A stretch of 64,000 bases of DNA from Mucilaginibacter sp. SJ (GTDB lineage: Bacteria; Bacteroidota; Bacteroidia; Sphingobacteriales; Sphingobacteriaceae), in contig NZ_CP118631.1 of assembly GCF_028993635.1 (NCBI RefSeq), positions 6,014,001 to 6,078,000 on the forward strand. The letters are read 5' to 3'. Numbering within the stretch: position 1 is the first letter of the stretch; every line of letters begins with the position of its first letter. Shown here one piece after another: positions 39,417 to 47,953 of the stretch. Below the pieces are notes generated by a model. That model searched no databases. It was not told the origin of the DNA and was given only the letters and a program-made list of their open reading frames with translations. A program made the position numbers and the translations under genes.

Positions 39417-40313
39417 ATGCGAGGCACACTTTATAACCCGCTCTATATCCGGCTGCAGGCAGGCTTTACACAATGGCTGCGCATTCTCAACTTTGAACCG
39501 AGCAGCCCCCGCGATATGCCCAAAATCCTGACTGAGTTCCTGACCTGGCTGCAGGATCATGGCTGCCACCGCCCGCATGACGTGCAGCAGGAGCATCTGA
39601 AAAGATACATAGAACACTTGTACGAGCGGCCAAGCAAAACCGCAGCCGGAGCCATCAGCCTGAACTATATCCGCAAGCACTTGCAGGTGATCCGCAAGTT
39701 CAGCCGTTACCTCACCGAAAGCGGGCAGGAAAGCTTTAACGTAAAGCTGCGCATCAAAGGCAAAAGCACCAATGTCAAATGTATCCTGACACCGGCAGAG
39801 GTCAGCAGCTTATACGAGGCTGCCAAAGATGATACCCTGGGCCTGCGGGACAAAGCGATACTGGCCCTGTATTATGGCTGCGGCCTGCGTAAGAACGAGG
39901 GGGCGAACATCAATGTTAAAGACATCCTGCTGGATAAAGAACTGGTGTATGTGCGCAAAGGCAAGGGCTACAAAGAACGCTATGTACCACTGGCCGGAAG
40001 CGCCAAAGCTGATCTGGAGAACTATATCCTGTATGGCCGCCCGCATCTGGCAATAGATAAAAAGGAAGATGCTTTGCTGCTTAACGTTAACGGCACCCGG
40101 TTAAGCGGTCACATGGCCTATGAACGGCTGCAAAAGTTAAAAGCCATAGCGAAGATAAAAAAGCCCGCAGGCCTGCACACGCTACGGCACAGCATTGCCA
40201 GCCATCTGCTGCATTCAGGTATGGCCTTAGAGCAGATCCAGCGCTTTTTAGGGCATAGCAGCATGGAAAGTACGCAGATCTACACCCATCTAAAGCATGA
40301 AAACCAATCTTAG
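39417..40313 (+). CDS. tyrosine recombinase 1, copy 1
   Basis: This 298-residue XerC/D-type protein has an N-terminal SAM-like core-binding domain (about 1-110) and a catalytic domain with the full set of residues: R158 in GCGLRKNE, a Lys in the KGKGYKERYVPL hairpin, H254-x-x-R257 in HTLRHS, H280 in FLGHSS and the nucleophile Y289 in TQIYTHL. It should cut and rejoin DNA at the cassette ends. It overlaps the next gene by 17 bases, implying translational coupling and probably a heteromeric complex. Confidence 0.9.
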   Translation: MRGTLYNPLYIRLQAGFTQWLRILNFEPSSPRDMPKILTEFLTWLQDHGCHRPHDVQQEHLKRYIEHLYERPSKTAAGAISLNYIRKHLQVIRKFSRYLTESGQESFNVKLRIKGKSTNVKCILTPAEVSSLYEAAKDDTLGLRDKAILALYYGCGLRKNEGANINVKDILLDKELVYVRKGKGYKERYVPLAGSAKADLENYILYGRPHLAIDKKEDALLLNVNGTRLSGHMAYERLQKLKAIAKIKKPAGLHTLRHSIASHLLHSGMALEQIQRFLGHSSMESTQIYTHLKHENQS

Positions 40314-41229
40314 CGCGTTTGAAGAATACCTGATAGCGGAAGGCTTCGGGTCAGAAACAGTCTATCAGCATGTTAAATATGCAGGCCGGTTCCTGGACTG
40401 GCTGGCAGAAACAAGCCTGGCTTTACCGCAGGTGACCCATGCAGAAATGCTCGACTTTGCCGACCAGCTGAAAAAAGAAGATAAAGGCATCAACCTGATC
40501 AACCGCATCATGCTGGCGGTAAGCTATTACTTTACGTGGCTGCAGTACGAAGGTAAAGCCGGTTATAACCCTACGGCTGGTATCAGGCTGAAAGGGGCTA
40601 TCCGGAACGTACCGCATGACCTGTTAACCAAACCCGAACTGGAAGCGCTTTACGAAAGCTACCCGGTAACAGATGAACGCACCCACCGCAATAAAGTGAT
40701 TGTCGGCTTACTGGTTTACCAGGCATTGACGAGGGATGAAATCCATGCCCTTCGTGCTGAACACCTGAAACTCAGAGAAGGCAAAATACATATCCCTGCC
40801 ACCGGCAAGCTGAACAGCCGGATACTTAGCCTTGAACCTCATCAAATCTTAGACTTGCAGGAATATATACTGGCGGTGCGGCCGAAGATACTGGCTGAAC
40901 GTATGGCTGAACGTTCCGGCAGGAAACCGAATAAATACCAAGCTGTAGAAGATGTACACCGGCTCTTTGTCTCTATGAACGGGCAGGAAACGATGAAAAA
41001 CAGTCTGCTTCACCTCAACTATGCACTAAGAAAAATAAACACCAGGTATAAACACGGGACGCAGATCAGGCAGAGTGTCATTACTGAATGGCTAAAGGAA
41101 AAGAACCTGCGGACCGTACAGTACATGGCGGGCCACCGCTATATCAGCAGTACCGAGCGTTATAAAACCAATAACCTTGAAGACCTGAAAGATGCGCTTA
41201 ATAAGCATCATCCGTTAACTCTTTCCTAA
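40297..41229 (+). CDS. tyrosine recombinase 2 (variant active site), copy 1
   Basis: This 310-residue protein has a core-binding domain (about 1-105) and a catalytic domain with R146 in ALTRDEIHAL, R258 in TQIRQS, H280 in MAGHRY and Y289 in TERYKTNN. The first His of the HxxR box is replaced by Thr255, and the box is followed by Gln rather than His. The nucleophile is kept, so it may be active with reduced or conditional activity, as in other paired recombinases where one partner depends on the other. It ends about 320 bases from the right end of the cassette. Confidence 0.85.
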   Translation: MKTNLSAFEEYLIAEGFGSETVYQHVKYAGRFLDWLAETSLALPQVTHAEMLDFADQLKKEDKGINLINRIMLAVSYYFTWLQYEGKAGYNPTAGIRLKGAIRNVPHDLLTKPELEALYESYPVTDERTHRNKVIVGLLVYQALTRDEIHALRAEHLKLREGKIHIPATGKLNSRILSLEPHQILDLQEYILAVRPKILAERMAERSGRKPNKYQAVEDVHRLFVSMNGQETMKNSLLHLNYALRKINTRYKHGTQIRQSVITEWLKEKNLRTVQYMAGHRYISSTERYKTNNLEDLKDALNKHHPLTLS

Positions 41230-41550
41230 TCATCACATGGTCAGCCTATCTTCTGTTAAGCAACCCAAAGCGGAAGAAGACGGGCCTGTCAAGGGAACGT
41301 GGAATAAATGGCCTGGCGGGTCAATGCCTGCGGGTTTATGCCGCGAAAGTCCCTTTACTGGCCTGGCTTCGGAGGCTAACTTCGCTGTAACAGATGATAG
41401 GCCAACACATCCGCCACCGAAAAAGAACACCAACCAACGCCCTTGCAAATGAAAAACTATCGCTTATCTTTACCCTGCCTGAACGTTCTTTATGGCACTG
41501 AAAAAGTGCAAAGCTGAAAATCGCAGAAAATCCAAAAACTTTATGGCAGG
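41230..41550. other. right-end region of cassette, copy 1
   Basis: A 71-codon frame at 41237-41452 opens with ATG but is proline- and charge-rich, overlaps an equally long frame on the other strand, and has no recognisable motif; I do not call it a gene. A small hairpin GCACT-GAAAA-AGTGC lies at 41495-41509. The decamer CTTTATGGCA occurs at 41488-41497 and 41539-41548 and resembles the GATTATGGCG of the end site, so these may be arm-type recombinase-binding sites. Confidence 0.4.
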
Positions 41551-41567
41551 CAATACGATTATGGCGC
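41551..41567 (+). other. attR-like site, copy 1
   Basis: CAATACGATTATGGCGC. The left flank (TTTATGGCAGG) is shared with the right end of copy 2. The right flank (GAGGTTCTATGATCC) is the displaced metallopeptidase tip. Confidence 0.6.
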
Positions 41568-42405
41568 GAGGTTCTATGATCCGGTAATTGGACGTTGGAC
41601 AAGTGTTGATCCACTGGCGGAGAAATATACCGGCATTTCTCCTTATAATTATGTTACAAATAATCCAATTAGGCGAATAGATCCAAATGGTAAAGATGTA
41701 ATCTTTGACATAACGAGAGATAAAGACGGTAAAATTACAGGTGTCAAAATTAGAGCAACTGTTTATATAAAAGGTTCGGGTGCGAGTGCAGAGAGAGCCG
41801 GAGAGCTAACTAAAGCTGCTGCGAAACAATTTAAATCTAACAAAGTAGATGGTGTAAATATTTCATTTGATGTAAATTATCAATATTCGAATGATAAGCA
41901 GCGAAGTGATTTAAAGCATGGAGAAAACTTACTCACCTTTAGTGCAGAGCCAGAACATGATTCAGATGCCGATCCATCTAAAATTCGACGAAGTGAAGCA
42001 AACAACGACGATGGAGCAGGAAGCGGTAATAGCCCAGGAGATAATGGCGGAATTATCTATTCAAGTGGCAAGTCAAATTATACAGTATTGCATGAAACAG
42101 GACATCTGTTGGGCCTTAGTGATCAATACGTAGATGATCCTGTAGATAATGGAAATACATGGGCAAAAGGTTATCCAAATGATATTATGGCCGTGAATGG
42201 CGCTACGGGATTTAATAACAGCTACTACAGATCATATTTAAATACTGCCACATTCTTAAATCAAATGACACCTACAGTCTCTGATAACTTTATTTTAACG
42301 CCAAATACCAATGTTCGAGTACCTTATATAAATTCCAATAGTACAACTGCTAATTATCCTTATAGCGGGTTTGTAAACACAAATAATCGCATAACTATTC
42401 CATAA
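41551..42405 (+). CDS. displaced orphan Rhs tip with HExxHxxGxxD metallopeptidase motif
   Basis: From the attR-like site the frame reads QYDYGARFYDPVIGRWTSVD, YNYVTNNPIRRIDPNG and then a tip of about 240 residues. It has no ATG near its beginning and a stop lies upstream at 41515-41517, so it is not expressed as it stands. The tip contains HETGHLLGLSD (from 42091), the HExxHxxGxxD form of the metzincin site known in snapalysin-type enzymes, and NDIMAVNG, a good Met-turn. Joining the two end sites would put it in frame with the B2 core. It was most likely the B2 warhead before the cassette arrived. No frameshift is seen. Confidence 0.75.
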   Translation, partial: QYDYGARFYDPVIGRWTSVDPLAEKYTGISPYNYVTNNPIRRIDPNGKDVIFDITRDKDGKITGVKIRATVYIKGSGASAERAGELTKAAAKQFKSNKVDGVNISFDVNYQYSNDKQRSDLKHGENLLTFSAEPEHDSDADPSKIRRSEANNDDGAGSGNSPGDNGGIIYSSGKSNYTVLHETGHLLGLSDQYVDDPVDNGNTWAKGYPNDIMAVNGATGFNNSYYRSYLNTATFLNQMTPTVSDNFILTPNTNVRVPYINSNSTTANYPYSGFVNTNNRITIP

Positions 42406-42412
42406 ATACTAT

Positions 42413-43006
42413 ATGAAAAAGATATATATAATGTTGCTATTGTGTACGCTGGGATGCAAACAATCCAGTAAGGAGATCGATCCATTATCCTTTCAAAACC
42501 AGTGGGGTGTTGCATATTTCATATATCCAAGATATCCCACAGACGGTTGTAGTTATAAGGCATTTTTTCTCCCCTTGAAAAATGAAGTTGATATAGGAAA
42601 CTTAACTAATACAGCTTCAATCTTTGATTTTGAATATCGACCGGGTATAAGCTTTAATACTTCTAACCCAATATTTTTGGATCAACTTAGATCAGCCAGT
42701 ATAAAGAATATAATTCATATCAAAGGGAATACTGACCATATTGTGTTCTGGTCATTTGTGAAGCTAAAATATAGGATCAACATTGACAACATGCCGCAAA
42801 TTAAGAATGACGATATAGGCAATGATACATTGACTTCGCCTAAATTAGAATTGCCTTTCCGTTATTATAAATTAAATAGGTCAATTACAATTGATACTGC
42901 CATTACAAAACAGAAATATTCCAATCCATGGAATAAACCTGATTTTAGAATGAAAATGAAACATTTCTATATGCCATGTTTTATATTACCTTACATTCGT
43001 TATTGA
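42413..43006 (+). CDS. lipoprotein, immunity candidate for the displaced tip
   Basis: This 197-residue protein has a lipoprotein signal with the lipidated Cys at residue 15 (CTLGC-KQSSKE). The mature part has no family that I recognise. It begins 7 bases after the stop of the displaced metallopeptidase tip. Its intact frame means the cell could still be protected against kin that retain the old tip. Immunity is inferred from position and export signal. Confidence 0.55.
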   Translation: MKKIYIMLLLCTLGCKQSSKEIDPLSFQNQWGVAYFIYPRYPTDGCSYKAFFLPLKNEVDIGNLTNTASIFDFEYRPGISFNTSNPIFLDQLRSASIKNIIHIKGNTDHIVFWSFVKLKYRINIDNMPQIKNDDIGNDTLTSPKLELPFRYYKLNRSITIDTAITKQKYSNPWNKPDFRMKMKHFYMPCFILPYIRY

Positions 43007-43009
43007 TTC

Positions 43010-43446
43010 GATTCTCCACGGAAATTATGTTAAAGAAGGTGGTGTGGTAATTCCCGAAAAGAATATAGAAAAGGGTTTTTCAACGCATCAGGAATAACTG
43101 CAATATTTGAAAAGCATTCAAATGTCGACGGAACCTATACTTTATGATATAGAATCTATTTCCGATTAATATGAACATCATGACACTATAGATTGGAAAC
43201 GTATTCACTGATTGCCGATTTAGAAATGAAGGTGATTTATTACTATACTAGTCGAAGGATGATTAATAAACCGGTTGCTATATGTGGCCTTTTGATGTGC
43301 TGATTTATCTCAAAAATGGAAAAACCGCCAATTTAATATTAGCCAAACATTATATTATGGAATCGTAATACGCGATGCTCGTACTAATCGGTATTTCAAG
43401 AACGATGAGATGGAAAACCTAATAATAACATTTCTAAAATACTGAA
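43010..43446 (+). pseudogene. decayed coding remnants
   Basis: Short pieces in different frames look like former protein: GNYVKEGGVVIPEKNIEKGF near 43023, then WPFDVLIYLKNGKTANLILAKHYI near 43283, then RYFKNDEMENLIITFLKY. No start or uninterrupted frame exists. They may be the remains of another small immunity-type gene. A terminator follows. Confidence 0.35.
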
Positions 43447-43460
43447 ACTGGTTTAACTTT

Positions 43461-43494
43461 AACCAAAGCTCATCATCATGGGCTTTGGTTTTCT
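43461..43494. terminator. intrinsic terminator
   Basis: Stem AACCAAAGC / GCTTTGGTT with a 12-base loop, followed by TTCT. It closes the displaced tip/immunity region. Confidence 0.6.
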
Positions 43495-43740
43495 AATTGG
43501 AAGAGGAGCAGTTAAACAGGTTATCGAAATGCTGCATCTAATCTTACCACTCCGGTGGTATGCTTTATAGTATAGCGCTGGTTTGAATTAAGCCGAGTTT
43601 GGATTTAACGTGCTAAAGCAACATGCTCAAATTTCAAGTATGTATCTAAGCCTATCATTAAAAATGAGACAGGTTGAGTTATATGACTAAGAGGGGATTT
43701 ATTGCACCATTGACTATTCGTTATGATGAAAAGCTCATTC

Positions 43741-44412
43741 TTAAAGATATCTCCAAACAAAACCATTCCATTGTTTATACAATCCCTTTGCTACCTCTAT
43801 GATAGCTTTTTCTCCCAGGTTCACTTGCCTGGATGCTTCCTTTATACTTGGATATTTTTTGATCAGGTTTCCCTCAAGATCGTATTGCGCAACAGGTTTG
43901 CTGGTTGAATAGTTCTTTTTCCAACCGGACCTGTCGGCCGTTTTAAGATAGGGTAATACGCGGTCCCTTTGAACGGCTCGTTTTTGTTTTTCACTTTTGG
44001 TCACCAGCTTTAAATTTTCCGGGGAATTATTATATCCGTTATTATCTATATTGATCACATACAGGCCGTCTTTGCTGTAATCCAGCCGCGGATCGATAAA
44101 AGTTTTATAGATCAGCCTCCGGGTATTGAAATAATAAGCCCTGTTTTCGATGGTGAGGGTTACACGCAGGTCAATCATGGGCTCACCTGATACCAGGTTA
44201 TTGTTTTTATGAACGGATTGACTTAAGATACGGCCCTTTACGAACTGCTTATACAACCGCGGGTGCGGAACGGTCCTGTCCAATGATTTTACCCTCCCCA
44301 GACTGGATGCCCGGTACGAACCTTCAAAACCCGGAATATCCTTCCAAACTTCGCCGGGCAAATCGGCTGTTGATTTATTGAGATAAATATGGTTAATATT
44401 TAAAACAGTCAT
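43741..44412 (-). CDS. NUMOD4/NUMOD1 HNH-like endonuclease homologue
   Basis: This 223-residue protein has a NUMOD4 domain at about 19-50 (VWKDIPGFEGSYRASSLGRVKSLDR), an HNH-like middle (YVINIDNNGYNNSPENLKLVTKSE, about 115-140), and a NUMOD1-type helix-turn-helix at the C terminus (VAQYDLEGNLIKKYPSIKEA). Homing endonucleases of this kind nick or cut DNA and spread by copying themselves. The first catalytic His of the HNH motif is Asn (VINID), so activity is doubtful. It is the only sizeable minus-strand gene outside the cassettes, located between Rhs units 2 and 3. A frameshifted paralogue lies before unit 2. Confidence 0.75.
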   Translation of the reverse strand: MTVLNINHIYLNKSTADLPGEVWKDIPGFEGSYRASSLGRVKSLDRTVPHPRLYKQFVKGRILSQSVHKNNNLVSGEPMIDLRVTLTIENRAYYFNTRRLIYKTFIDPRLDYSKDGLYVINIDNNGYNNSPENLKLVTKSEKQKRAVQRDRVLPYLKTADRSGWKKNYSTSKPVAQYDLEGNLIKKYPSIKEASRQVNLGEKAIIEVAKGLYKQWNGFVWRYL

Positions 44413-44828
44413 ATTAATTTTCCTGTGCTTTTATAAAGTCTATCTGTTAATTCTTATAAACAGATAAATCATAAATGGTCCCTTTAAAATACAATGATAA
44501 AAAGTTAAACAATTTCTGTTGCGTGATTATAGCAGAAGCATCTTTTGGGCAGAACATTTTTTTCTTTATAAAACAATCTAATTAACCTGTCGTGTCTATC
44601 TACAGTTTCATTTGCTTCTGATTGAAGGTAAATTTTAACCTTTATAGGGTTTTGTTTTAAAAAAAATAAATAAAAAAATTAACTATAACTATATTGAAAA
44701 ATATTATTGTAAATTTTACACTTAAATATGTAACATTGGATATTAAACAAAATTATTGTGTATGGTTAATTTGTAACCAACCTAACAATATATAAGTTAA
44801 AACAGACCTAAAACCTATTTAGAAGGCC
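44413..44828. other. A+T-rich intergenic region upstream of Rhs unit 3
   Basis: About 415 bases, very A+T-rich, between two divergent genes. It should contain promoters for the minus-strand HNH-like gene and the plus-strand A3 gene. I see no exact TAnnTTTG box with a TTG at the right distance; GGTTAATTTG near 44765 is the nearest match. Confidence 0.4.
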
Positions 44829-47800
44829 ATGAAAAAACTTCTGCCTCTTATTATATTCTTAGCCATTTTTTCCGGCACGAATTTTTCAAATGCTCAGGCC
44901 ACTTTACCTCAGGTTATCCCTTCTTCACCGGACGTATCCGCGCTGGCAAGGTATGCGGAAACCCCCGTTAGCTACAGTACTGGTGTTCCAGATATATCCG
45001 TGCCGATCTATAATTTAACCTCGGGTAAACTTTCGGTTCCGATCAGTATTTCCTACCATTCCGGCGGAATTAGGGTACGGGATATTGCAAGTATTGCGGG
45101 GTTGGGTTGGTCGCTTAATGCCGGAGGTATGGTTAGCAGGACTGTCCTTGGCCGGCGCGATGAAAGTAATGATTACGTAGCGCCATATAAAACGACCGAC
45201 GACCTTCAAGCCGCACGAAACGCGGTAACCAATGATGGAGGGGCTACTAACCTGTGTTATTACTATCAGAATATGAGCAAGCTGAATTTTGAGACCCAAA
45301 GTGACCGGTATGCCTATAATTTTGGCGGTAAATCGGGGGTGTTTCGGTTTGACTGGCAGACAGGCGCTGTTCACCTTATCCCTTATGCGCCGTTAAAAGT
45401 CAGTAAGCTTTATTCGGGAACCCCTCAGACGCCGTTAAACCTGTATTACCTGATCACCGACGAAAAGGGCGATCAGTATTATTTCCAGACAGCGGAAACA
45501 ACTGCTCAGAATGGCCTAAATCCTACAACAGCATGGAACCTGACCAAAATTATATCTGCTGACCAAAAGGATGAAATTGATTTTTATTATTCGACAGGTG
45601 AGATTTTTGTTCAAGTTTCGGAACAATGCAGGATGGAGAAGAGTGCAGGTAATTTAAATGGGGCACCATACAATATTCCACCGATCTCCAATTTTACAAG
45701 AACGCCAATCGGGAGCCAATATGCCCCGCAACGATTAGACAGCATTGTTTCCAAGACAGCATCAGTCAGGTTTAGTTACGCGGCAGATCGCCAGGACGGT
45801 CGCCAGATGCGGCTAACGAATATCAGTGTTTTCAGGAAAGGTACAAATGTACTGATCAGGCAGGCACAGTTAACACAGTCGTATTTCGGGACTTCCTCCG
45901 GTCATACCTTGCGCTTAAGATTGGATAACATAAAAATAGGAGGCACGGATGCAGCAAGCATGGAAAATTATTCGTTCGGGTACAATAACGGTGTAGGTCC
46001 CGGATATTATATCACCAATGGCTATGTTTTTCCGGGAGGCAACCAGTTCCCTCCTTATATTGCTGAAGACTACTGGGGCTACAGCGGACAGGGGAACGGC
46101 GGGATCCCGAGTGAGTTCTTAGGATTCTTGAATTCATCTGAACTGGCTACTTATGGCGGTAATAAAAACCCAGATTCGCTGGGGATGCAGATGGGAATCC
46201 TACAGCAAATCCAGTACCCCACTGGTGGAAAGACCGTTTTTACTTTTGAATCGAACAAAACCAGTGATCCTAATTTTTATCATTATCCCAGCCAAACCAA
46301 TGCCAATAATAATATTATCGGTGGTTTGCGGGTAAAGACAATAAAAAATTACGATACCAATAATGTTTTAACTTCTCAGAAAGCTTTTACGTATGATGTT
46401 ATCGGATCCCAACAGGAAATATCCGCCGTTTTGTTCCGTTATCAGCAGCCTGTTCATTATTACCGGACCGACGTATCAGGTAGTGGGTTAAGTGATCTGG
46501 GGGTACTTGCAAGTGATGTAGCAAGTTCTTCCAATGTTTATCCATTGACTGTAATGGGCTCGTCTCCGGTCATCTACAGCCAGGTAACGGAATATAATGG
46601 TACAACTACCGACAACACTGGCAAAACAACTTATACTTATTCGATTCCACCTGGAACTACCCTCGAGTCTACCAATATTTTAAGCAGCCCCAAATTTATC
46701 AATGAATTTACGATTGACCGGGGTACACCCAATCCTTTATTACAAACAAAAACTGTTTTCAAGAATGTTGGCGGTACCTATACAAAAGTCAGCCAGTTGG
46801 ATAATTCCTATACCTACCTCAGGACTAACGAATTTTTGACTGGTATCAGGGTCGACCAGGAAATGACGTTTAACGACCTTAATGGCTATTATTCACCTGA
46901 CCGATATGATACCCCGTATTTATGGGATTACCTGAATTCGTATACCTGGGAGGCAACCAAAGGGTATGAAGATATTCCATTACTAACAACAGAAATTGCA
47001 ACTGACTATTCCGATTTAAATAATCCGGTAGCTCAGACAACCACTTATCAATACGCTAATTTAGATCATTTACAACCGACCAAAAAGACGGTTACGACAA
47101 GCCAGGGCAATGATACGTTTATAACAGATTATAAATACCCTGCTGACTTTTCATCCGGTCAACCTTACAGCGATATGGTCAATACGTATCACATTTGGAA
47201 TCCGGTGATAGAAAAGCTGGATTCCAAATATGTGACATCCAGCAATACGACGAATTTCCTGCAAAGCTCAAAAACCGATTACCAGGTATTTAACAGTACC
47301 AATACCCAGATCTACCCGGCGCTTACATCGACAAAAGCCGGGAGTAACAGCTATGAGGCGCGAGTGCAATTTGGGGCCTATGATGATAACGGAAACATCC
47401 AAAGAGTATCCAAGTCGGGCGGCAGTTTGATTAGCTACCAATGGGGGTATAAAAAGAGCTACCCTGTAGCCCAGGTGCTGAACGCTGCAGAAAACGACAT
47501 ATTTTATGAAGGATTCGAAGAAGGTGCCGGGAACAGTTCTTTAGAGGACGATAAGACGGGCCATTACAGTCATACGGGATCTTATTCCAGAACGCTTACA
47601 GGATTAGATCCCGGAAACTATATATTGAGATATTGGCAAAGATCGGGGACTGTCTGGACGTTGATCGTGACTCCCGTTACCGTTAGCGGCACTACGTATA
47701 CTATAGGTTCAAACCCTGCAATAAATGCCCAGATCGATGACGTCTGCTTTTACCCGGCATCTGCCCAAATGACGACCTATACTTATGATCCGCTTACAGG

Positions 47801-47933
47801 GATGACAAGCATGACCGATCCCAAAGGAATGGTGACCTTTTATGAGTATGACGACTCGCAAAGACTAAAAAACATAAAGGACAAAGACGGAAATATCGTT
47901 AAGCATATCGATTATCACTACCAGGGACAATAA
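44829..47933 (+). CDS. Rhs-associated wrapper protein A3 (divergent)
   Basis: This 1034-residue protein has a Sec signal ending in NFSNAQ and the signature SYSTGVPDISVPIYNL / ISYHSGGIRV / AGLGWSLNAGGMVSRTVLG. A carbohydrate-binding-like insert of the type FYEGFEEGAGN ... GNYILRYWQRSG ... DDVCFYP lies near 900-980. The C terminus is TTYTYDPLTGMTSMTDPKG and YEYDDSQRLKNIKDKDGN. It is the same family as A1/A2 but clearly diverged, and it has the insert they lack. Unlike in units 1 and 2, two fibre genes stand between it and its B gene. I infer the same shell role. Confidence 0.8.
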   Translation: MKKLLPLIIFLAIFSGTNFSNAQATLPQVIPSSPDVSALARYAETPVSYSTGVPDISVPIYNLTSGKLSVPISISYHSGGIRVRDIASIAGLGWSLNAGGMVSRTVLGRRDESNDYVAPYKTTDDLQAARNAVTNDGGATNLCYYYQNMSKLNFETQSDRYAYNFGGKSGVFRFDWQTGAVHLIPYAPLKVSKLYSGTPQTPLNLYYLITDEKGDQYYFQTAETTAQNGLNPTTAWNLTKIISADQKDEIDFYYSTGEIFVQVSEQCRMEKSAGNLNGAPYNIPPISNFTRTPIGSQYAPQRLDSIVSKTASVRFSYAADRQDGRQMRLTNISVFRKGTNVLIRQAQLTQSYFGTSSGHTLRLRLDNIKIGGTDAASMENYSFGYNNGVGPGYYITNGYVFPGGNQFPPYIAEDYWGYSGQGNGGIPSEFLGFLNSSELATYGGNKNPDSLGMQMGILQQIQYPTGGKTVFTFESNKTSDPNFYHYPSQTNANNNIIGGLRVKTIKNYDTNNVLTSQKAFTYDVIGSQQEISAVLFRYQQPVHYYRTDVSGSGLSDLGVLASDVASSSNVYPLTVMGSSPVIYSQVTEYNGTTTDNTGKTTYTYSIPPGTTLESTNILSSPKFINEFTIDRGTPNPLLQTKTVFKNVGGTYTKVSQLDNSYTYLRTNEFLTGIRVDQEMTFNDLNGYYSPDRYDTPYLWDYLNSYTWEATKGYEDIPLLTTEIATDYSDLNNPVAQTTTYQYANLDHLQPTKKTVTTSQGNDTFITDYKYPADFSSGQPYSDMVNTYHIWNPVIEKLDSKYVTSSNTTNFLQSSKTDYQVFNSTNTQIYPALTSTKAGSNSYEARVQFGAYDDNGNIQRVSKSGGSLISYQWGYKKSYPVAQVLNAAENDIFYEGFEEGAGNSSLEDDKTGHYSHTGSYSRTLTGLDPGNYILRYWQRSGTVWTLIVTPVTVSGTTYTIGSNPAINAQIDDVCFYPASAQMTTYTYDPLTGMTSMTDPKGMVTFYEYDDSQRLKNIKDKDGNIVKHIDYHYQGQ

Positions 47934-47953
47934 CAAGACCAGAAAATACAAGT

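Larger units (their letters stand above)
35881..41567 (+). mobile_element. tip/immunity/recombinase cassette, copy 1 (inside B2)
   Basis: The segment is bounded by CAATACGATTATGGCGC at 35881-35897 and 41551-41567, 5670 bases apart. It contains the B2 tip, its immunity gene, a terminator, a minus-strand XRE regulator, an ATPase and two tyrosine recombinases. The stretch 35887-41567 matches 54349-60029 with no difference that I found. Left of it is the B2 core. Right of it is an orphan tip in the same codon phase as the core. I infer a site-specific element that integrates at the Rhs core codons. Alternative: a segmental duplication by homologous recombination between core repeats. Confidence 0.75.

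Noticed and set aside
41237..41452. 71-codon frame between recombinase 2 and the right cassette end (also at 59699-59914)
   Set aside because: Overlapping frames of equal length on both strands, biased composition and no motif. Presence in both copies only reflects the duplication.
35881..41567. The 17-bp end repeats as a target-site duplication of a transposon
   Set aside because: The repeat encodes a conserved Rhs motif also present uninterrupted in B1 and B3, and the two ends of copy 2 are not identical, so it is a shared core site and not a copied target.
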